Below the pieces are notes generated by a model that was not told the origin of the DNA, ran no database searches, and worked only from the letters and a program-made list of their open reading frames with translations. From Phyllostachys edulis (taxonomy: Eukaryota > Streptophyta > Magnoliopsida > Poales > Poaceae), in contig CM070559.1 of NCBI GenBank assembly GCA_036346405.1, positions 40,771,889 to 40,835,888 of the forward strand: 64,000 bases of DNA, read 5' to 3'. Numbering within the stretch: position 1 is the first letter of the stretch; each line of letters starts with the position of its first letter. The position numbers were made by a program, and so were the translations under genes. Positions 59,027 through 64,000 of the stretch are shown here, piece by piece.

Positions 59027-59966
59027 CTTCATATGCAAGGACCAATTACTAGAGCACATGCTCGCCAACTAAATTATCAGGTAACTTCGTTTCTAGGAGC
59101 TCATAATTGTTCCATTGAGGACGGATTGCTACCTAAGTCTTGTGATGTTATTCTACTTAGGAACAAACGCAAGGGGAGTACAACTACTACCACAATAAGT
59201 CCAGGTCGACTGAATTTCAATTCCAGATCAATTCGGAGTCAGCTTGACAACACTAGCTTAAATCATGCATAACTTTCACATACGAAGTCCGTTTGAGGCC
59301 CACGAGTACTTGATGGAAAGCTTATCTCATCCTCTTTCCAACGGATCTAGTTTCACCTCCAAATTCCTTCCGTGCGCATTGTAATCATCAAAAGAAAGTG
59401 CCGCGTCACCTATTTGGACCAAATTGGGCCTTGTATGCTTGGGCCCAAGGGAAGGCGCCACCCTAGGCGGCCTATACTGTTCATGAGACACTATTAATGC
59501 ATGAATAGTGCCATGAATAGTACCATCCCCTATTTTCTTAGCTATGTGCAGCTCCCCTCCTCTATTTAAGCAGGTCACACCCCTCTAGTTTTCTTGGATT
59601 TCATTTTTGTTTAGTTTGCCTTCGTTGCAGCTTGTATCTTCTGCATGTGTCGACTAGACCACCTGATCAAGATCCTTATTTGGAATCCCAACTTAAATCA
59701 AATATCTCATTCCTATTTGCAATACATCAGATTGTGTTTTACCTTGTTCTTGCGTGCTTCTTCGGTGTATGTAGGAATTGATCTTCGTGATCAGGTCATC
59801 CGGGTATTCGTGCACGGTTGATAACAACTTGTCGAGCAATTTAGCAATTGCGTGGTTTTGGGCCTTGCGAGTTCGTAGCCAGGATCGTGAGAGTTGAGCG
59901 ATTTCTACCAAATTTACCTTCTCATCGAAAGATCGGACCAGATTAGGAACTCCAAGGTTCATCACC
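59027..59966 (+). mobile_element. 3' end and partial LTR of truncated gypsy element
   Basis: Carries the pol tail (GPITRAHARQLNYQV, 59039 on) and then non-coding sequence with a TATA-like TATTTAAG at 59573-59580, as in an LTR promoter. The right border is set near 59966 by loss of LTR-like sequence; the LTR start is not sharply visible and no second copy exists to define it. The plus-strand stretch holds no other gene. Confidence 0.5.
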
Positions 59967-60125
59967 ACCTGCAGTGTGCACACGTGGAAAATGAGGCAGT
60001 AGGTGACGACCATAAGAATGCCCTCCATGACCCGGAGTGGGAGGAGCACTACGGCCGTCCCGATGCGGTGTCACGCCTCCGCCGCCCACAGGGCCTAGGC
60101 CGTCGAGCCATCACGTGTCCCATCA

Positions 60126-60297
60126 CTTGCGTCTGACCGTACCTCCGGTCCAGCTCCTCGAGGATCTCCTACGCCGGTGAGGCTTTGGTCGAGGAGGGGG
60201 AGGGCGCCGAGAGGAGCAGCTTCACAGCGACCTTCTCCTCGCCGTGGATGCTGCCGCTATTGGGTTCGGAGGAGGCGGGGGTGTCGGCGAGAGCCAT
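60126..60297 (-). pseudogene. gene-like first exon next to CACTA end
   Basis: On the minus strand an ATG at 60295-60297 opens a GC-rich frame (MALADTPASSEPNSGS, then EEKVAVKLLLSAP and EILEELDRRYGQT) with one in-frame TAG between STKASPA and EILEEL. Codon use and the GC-rich upstream sequence resemble a grass gene's 5' exon rather than a transposon protein. I do not recognise the family. Lying just inside a CACTA terminus, it may be a host fragment carried by that element; this is inference. Confidence 0.4.
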
Positions 60298-60479
60298 GGG
60301 GCTGGGGGAGGAGGAGAAGGGGAAGCCATAACCCTAGCACTAGATCGACATGAGGAGAAACGCCGGGACAGAGATGTGGAGAGATGGATGGGGTGGGGGT
60401 AGGAGAGCCGGGCGCGTGGGGGGCGAGATATAGGGTTAGCAGCAAAAAAAAAGGCGTGGTGGGAAAAAAAGGGCGCGGC

Positions 60480-60669
60480 TTTCTCTCTTGAGTGTTTTCA
60501 TTTTTGGACACTCGAGATTATACTTTATCTCCCGAGTGTTATGGAAAACACTCGGGAACTTTCTTTCTACCAAGTGCTGACTTTTCATTCCGTGTGTCCT
60601 ATTAAACACTCAGAACTTGCTTGAGTGTTTTCGTCCAGACACTCGGGAAATAAGCGGTTTCTGGTAGTG
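60480..60669 (+). mobile_element. CACTA (En/Spm-type) right terminus
   Basis: Ends ...GGTTTCTGGTAGTG at 60669, the complement of CACTACCAGAAACC, a standard CACTA terminal repeat. It is preceded by many GAGTGT/ACACTC subterminal repeats (for example GACACTCGGGAAATAAGC and AACACTCGGGAAC). The matching left terminus is not seen in the window, so the element is truncated, probably near the gypsy LTR border at about 59966. No transposase is visible. Confidence 0.85.
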
Positions 60670-61344
60670 AACTTTTAATAACAGTAGCCGCGCCACAATT
60701 CCATATAGCATTAAGTCAAATTTATCATCATTGAATCATGTGATCGAGAGACCATTGCATAACTAAAGCATGACTAAGCATAACACGCACCCATGTTGAT
60801 ATTACAATAAGGTCCAACTAAGATTACCCAACCTAGGGTATCCAAGGGTACATATCAACATGGCATTCATAATTATTTAAGGAGTCATACTGTTAAGTAG
60901 GTATTTAACTATTCCTAGAAATAATTGATATAAAAAAATACCAATGCATGCTGATATAAAACAATATAATTTTATAAAATGGGTACGACATGATCAAAGG
61001 CCTACGACTTGCCTTCGTTGAAGGCTTGAGTTGCTTCGGCAGATGGTTACAGGAATTCTTCAAAGAAGCCGGAATCTTCGTTGAAGTGTTGAGATGCTTC
61101 AGTTGTCGGGTCCAAGAATTCTTCCAAAACGCCAGAATCTATACATGCGAAAAGAGCCAAATAAACAAAACAATTCCCAATAAAATCCAAAAATTACCAA
61201 ACTAGAACGAAAAAGGTACTGAATTTAGAGATTTGAATCCCTCAAATCGGAGCTCGGATGGAGGAGAACAGGCTCTTGGAAGTTTGAAAACACATGGTCA
61301 GAAGGAGGTTCAACTAGTCAAAAGGTTTTGACGACCTGGTCAAA

Positions 61345-61524
61345 GAAGGTTCGACTACTCAACGTGGTCGAAGGAAGGATTCGACTACTCAACGTGGTCG
61401 AAAAAAGGACTGGACTACTCGACGCGGTCGAAAAAAGGGCTCGACTACTCGACGTGGTCAAAAGAAGGGCTCGACTGCTCGGCGCAGTCGCAAGAAGGAT
61501 TCGACTGCTTGGGGCAGTCGAAAG
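61345..61524 (+). repeat. 30-bp minisatellite, about six units
   Basis: Unit GACTACTCGACGTGGTCGAA plus A/G-rich AAAGGGCTC, exactly or nearly 30 bp, with small changes between units (CGTGGTCGAA, CGCGGTCGAA, CGCAGTCGCA). Core GTCGA is shared with the array at 62330. Confidence 0.88.
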
Positions 61525-62329
61525 AACAAGAGAGAGAACAGGGCACGGGGAGCTTACCAAGATCGAGATAGAGGCCGGAGGAGGTAGGTGGATGGAGAAT
61601 GGTGGAGGGGAAGCTCGTGATCGAAGGCGAAGAAGGACGGCGATGAAGGGGTCGGCCGGGACTGAAGGAGAAGAGGAAATATGGCAGCCGGCTCCTATGA
61701 AACAAAACTGAAGTTGAGTGAAGGGAATACTTCAAGGAGCTCTGGGGCATGAAATGACATGGGTAGAAGAGGAGGGGGCTGCACTGGCTACCACACGGGC
61801 GCTGACGTAGGCGGCGGACAAGGTGGCACCGACGTGGCGCGGACGTGCGCATTGGGTAGGCCACAATCTTGCGAAGCCAACGGCAAAGACCACGTCGGTG
61901 GAGAAGCCTTGATGATGATGGTAGAGGCGATGGCACAAGATGTGATGGCTTGAGCTCCAACCGGCGGTGACGAAACTCAAAGCAAGGCAAAACGAGGACG
62001 AGATAGAGAGGGAGAGGGAAAGTTGAGGGGAAAACAAGAGGAGGCAAAGGGCTCACTGGTGCTCCATTTAAAGAGAAAGGAGGGGGACCGGGCAACAAGA
62101 TGGAGCGACGGGATTCACGGTAGCGTGGCTTGGGCGCACAGTTGGTAGGTGAGGGAGGGGATGGGAGCAAGTAATGGAGGAGACAAGAAGGGAGAATGGG
62201 CCGTCGGAGGTGACAGCATTTAATGCGCATGTCGCTACGGAATCGACAGCATTTAATGCGCGAGGACTTTTGCGACGGCCACGACGCGACGGGGGAAATA
62301 CATGAGTAGGTGGGGAGGAGACAGGTGGG

Positions 62330-62955
62330 GCTAGTCGACAACGAGAGGGTAGTAGACACCGAGAGGGTGGTCGCAACTGAGAGGATGGTCGAAACCAAAA
62401 GGGTGGTCGAAACCAAGAGACGGTCGAAACCAAGAGGCTGGTCTAAACCAAGAGGCTGGTCAAAACCAAAAGGCTGGTCAAGACTGAAAGGCTAGTCGAA
62501 ACTGAAAGGGTGGCTGACACCGAGAGGGTGGTCGACACCGAGAGGTGGTCGACACTGAGAGGGTGGTCGACTACGAGAGGTGGTCGACACTGAGAGGGTG
62601 GTCGACTATGAGAGGATGGTCGACTCTGAGAGGTGGTCGACACCGAGAGGGTGGTCGTAACTGAGAGGATGGTCGCAACCAAAAGGGTGGTCTAAACCAA
62701 GAGGCGGTCGAAACCAAGAGGCTGGTCTAAACCAAGAGGATGGTCGAGACCAAAAGGCTGGTCGATATCGAAAGGCTGGTCGAAACCGAAAGGGTGGTCG
62801 ACAACGAGAGGTGGTCAACTCTGAAAGGTGGTCAACACCGAGAGGGTGGTCGACTACGAGAGGATGGTCGACACCGAGAGATGGTCGACACCGAGAGGGT
62901 GGTCAACTACGAGAGGATGGTCAACTCCGAGAGGTGGTCAACACCGAGAGGTGGG
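62330..62955 (+). repeat. 17-21-bp GGTGGTCGA minisatellite, about 30 units
   Basis: Irregular units of the type GAGAGGGTGGTCGACACC, with variants GAGGCTGGTCGAAACCAA and GAGAGGATGGTCGACT. Several neighbouring units form higher-order blocks (62340-62480 and 62650-62790 share the order AACTGAGAGGATGGTCG, AACCAAAAGGGTGGTC, AACCAAGAGGCTGGTC). Length variation between individuals is likely. Confidence 0.9.
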
Positions 62956-63418
62956 GGAGAGGGAGCAGCTCGAGGAAGGTGTTGCCAGGGCACGACAAAG
63001 GGGCGCACGGGGAGGCAGCAAGGTCAAGGGCAGGTGAGGGAGGAGGCGGAAGCAGGAATGGCCGACGGGAATTCGGCTAAAACAGAGAAAGAGAAATTCA
63101 AATAGCAGAGAACCCCGATAAACTCAAAATAAACCAAATTTAGATTTAGTTGTAGTTTGATTAATTCATATTAAATTACTTTTAATTTCTAAAAGTGCAA
63201 ACTAAGCTTTGCCGATTCAATAAATTTGAATGGTTATTTTTAGTTTTTGAAAATTTTCAAAAAGCCTGGAATTGGGATGTTACACACACACTTCAATTTC
63301 TTTATGTTTGTATTGTTCTTAAATTTAGTACTTCAATTTACATCACTTTATGTTTTAGTACCCATGCTATTTCTTTTGTTATATTAAACTTCAGTATCTT
63401 TTTTTGTTAACCTTGTAG

Positions 63419-63655
63419 ATGGTTCGCCGCCGATGCCGGCGATTGGCCGCAAAAATGAACTGCGTGGCGGCGGCGAGAGAAGTCGTGCAACCTGCCTTGG
63501 CTCGGAGTGGCTCCTCGCGTGCTAGAACATCGGGCGCGACGATATCCGCTTCAGCGGCACGAGACGAGGATGAGGAGCACGACGAGGACGTGCATGCCAG
63601 GCTTCCTGATGAGCTGGTCCTCTCTGACCTTCTTGATGCACCGACCCCCACGTAG
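63419..63655 (+). pseudogene. MULE2 PMD gene, probable last exon
   Basis: Follows an acceptor (TTAACCTTGTAG) and encodes a basic N-terminus MVRRRCRRLAAKMNCVAAAREVV... ending LVLSDLLDAPTPT at TAG 63653-63655. An Arg-rich RRLAAKMNC stretch is typical of transposon PMD C-terminal exons, which supports linkage to 44172-55794. It is open in this copy, but the rest of the gene is broken. Confidence 0.55.
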
Positions 63656-63822
63656 CCGACTCAGGGCATGCCGTAAATGCCGTGATCGCGTGGACATCAG
63701 TTCGGTAAACATCGTGGAGGGCACATGAGTCCAACATCCAGCGGAGAGGTTCACACCGGGAATGGGTGCGCGCCGAAAGCGCAAGTGATGCGATGAATGG
63801 GTGTATTCATGTCTGTAAAATT

Positions 63823-63942
63823 CAATGAAATGATATGACTCTGTTTCAATGAAATGAGATGACTATGTTTAAATGAAATGATAAGACTCTGTTTGAATGA
63901 AATGAGATTACCCTGTTTGAATGAAATGATTGCATGAAATTA
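63823..63942 (+). repeat. 24-bp tandem repeat, five units
   Basis: Units start at 63823, 63847, 63871, 63895 and 63919, each about CAATGAAATGAGATGACTCT plus GTTT. The rest, 63656-64000, is 3' flank with further GAATGAAATGA copies and no gene. Confidence 0.92.
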
Positions 63943-64000
63943 TTTTTCAGAGTACATATATAAGATGATTGATGCATGGTTCATGTTGAATGAAATGAGA

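Larger units (their letters stand above)
60670..63284 (-). mobile_element. truncated LTR (family D, related to B)
   Basis: Ends GGAATTGGGATGTTACA at 63284, the terminal signature of the B/X/Y LTRs. It follows B1/B2 in order (CATTGCATAACTAAAGCATG, CCAACCTAGGGTA, AAAAGAGCCAAATAAACAAA, GGAGCTCGGATGG). Its left part is replaced by the CACTA end at 60669. Unlike B it contains two GGTCGA-rich minisatellites. Long Ser/Thr/Pro- or Glu/Arg-rich frames here reflect those repeats and are not genes. Confidence 0.7.

Noticed and set aside
61445..62416. 323-codon Ser/Thr/Pro-rich minus-strand frame
   Set aside because: Arises from minisatellite units; repeated words, no domain, no conservation in other LTR copies.

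Overview
This is a nuclear DNA window from a flowering plant, very probably a grass. The grounds are a BARE/Angela-type copia LTR end, a Tekay/Del-like chromovirus, copia elements primed by initiator-Met tRNA, a CACTA end with GAGTGT subterminal repeats, hAT elements ending in TAGGGATGGCAA, and Mutator-like elements carrying a plant mobile domain (PMD) gene. I find no intact ordinary host gene. Nearly all 64 kb is nested, mostly decayed transposons. The species cannot be named from this sequence.

Layout. 1-4386: 5' part of a minus-strand copia element (protease start, a long gag, PBS, LTR). 4387-8164: leader, PBS and 5' LTR of a second minus-strand element of gypsy type. 8165-38117: a plus-strand Mutator-like unit (MULE1) whose spliced PMD gene lies in pieces at 9694-9848, 14878-16474, 34976-35817 and 37449-37601. 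The pieces are separated by a solo LTR (9849-14872, itself holding a hAT element), a composite gypsy block (16475-34975) and a copia solo LTR (35818-37443). The composite block contains LTR B1, LTR X, a chromovirus gag-pol, a plus-strand solo LTR inside its RT, a PBS, and LTR B2 with a hAT and another solo LTR inside it.

From 38.1 kb to beyond the end lies a second plus-strand unit, MULE2. It has a CT-rich leader, a MURA-type transposase pseudogene (41.5-44.05 kb) and a PMD gene. That gene is split by a complete 10.6-kb LTR element (44485-55088, perfect 5-bp TSD). The element has a gag but no recognisable pol, so it is a TR-GAG-type non-autonomous retrotransposon. Further downstream come a 5'-truncated gypsy element (about 55835-59966), a CACTA right end carrying a gene-like exon (about 59967-60669), a truncated LTR rich in minisatellites (60670-63284) and the last PMD exon (63419-63655).

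How the parts relate. The two MULE units are the oldest layer and everything else was inserted into them. Target-site duplications order many of the insertions. Four simple solo LTRs against one complete element indicate frequent LTR-LTR recombination. Most premature stops I checked (MURA, both PMD genes, gypsy pol, copia gag end) are explainable as C-to-T or G-to-A changes of CAG, CAA or TGG codons, as expected for old methylated DNA. The most unusual signals are dense arrays of a 13-nt dyad, GCGGT-N3-ACCGC, in several related LTRs, and serial hairpin cassettes with changing stem sequence in two other LTRs.
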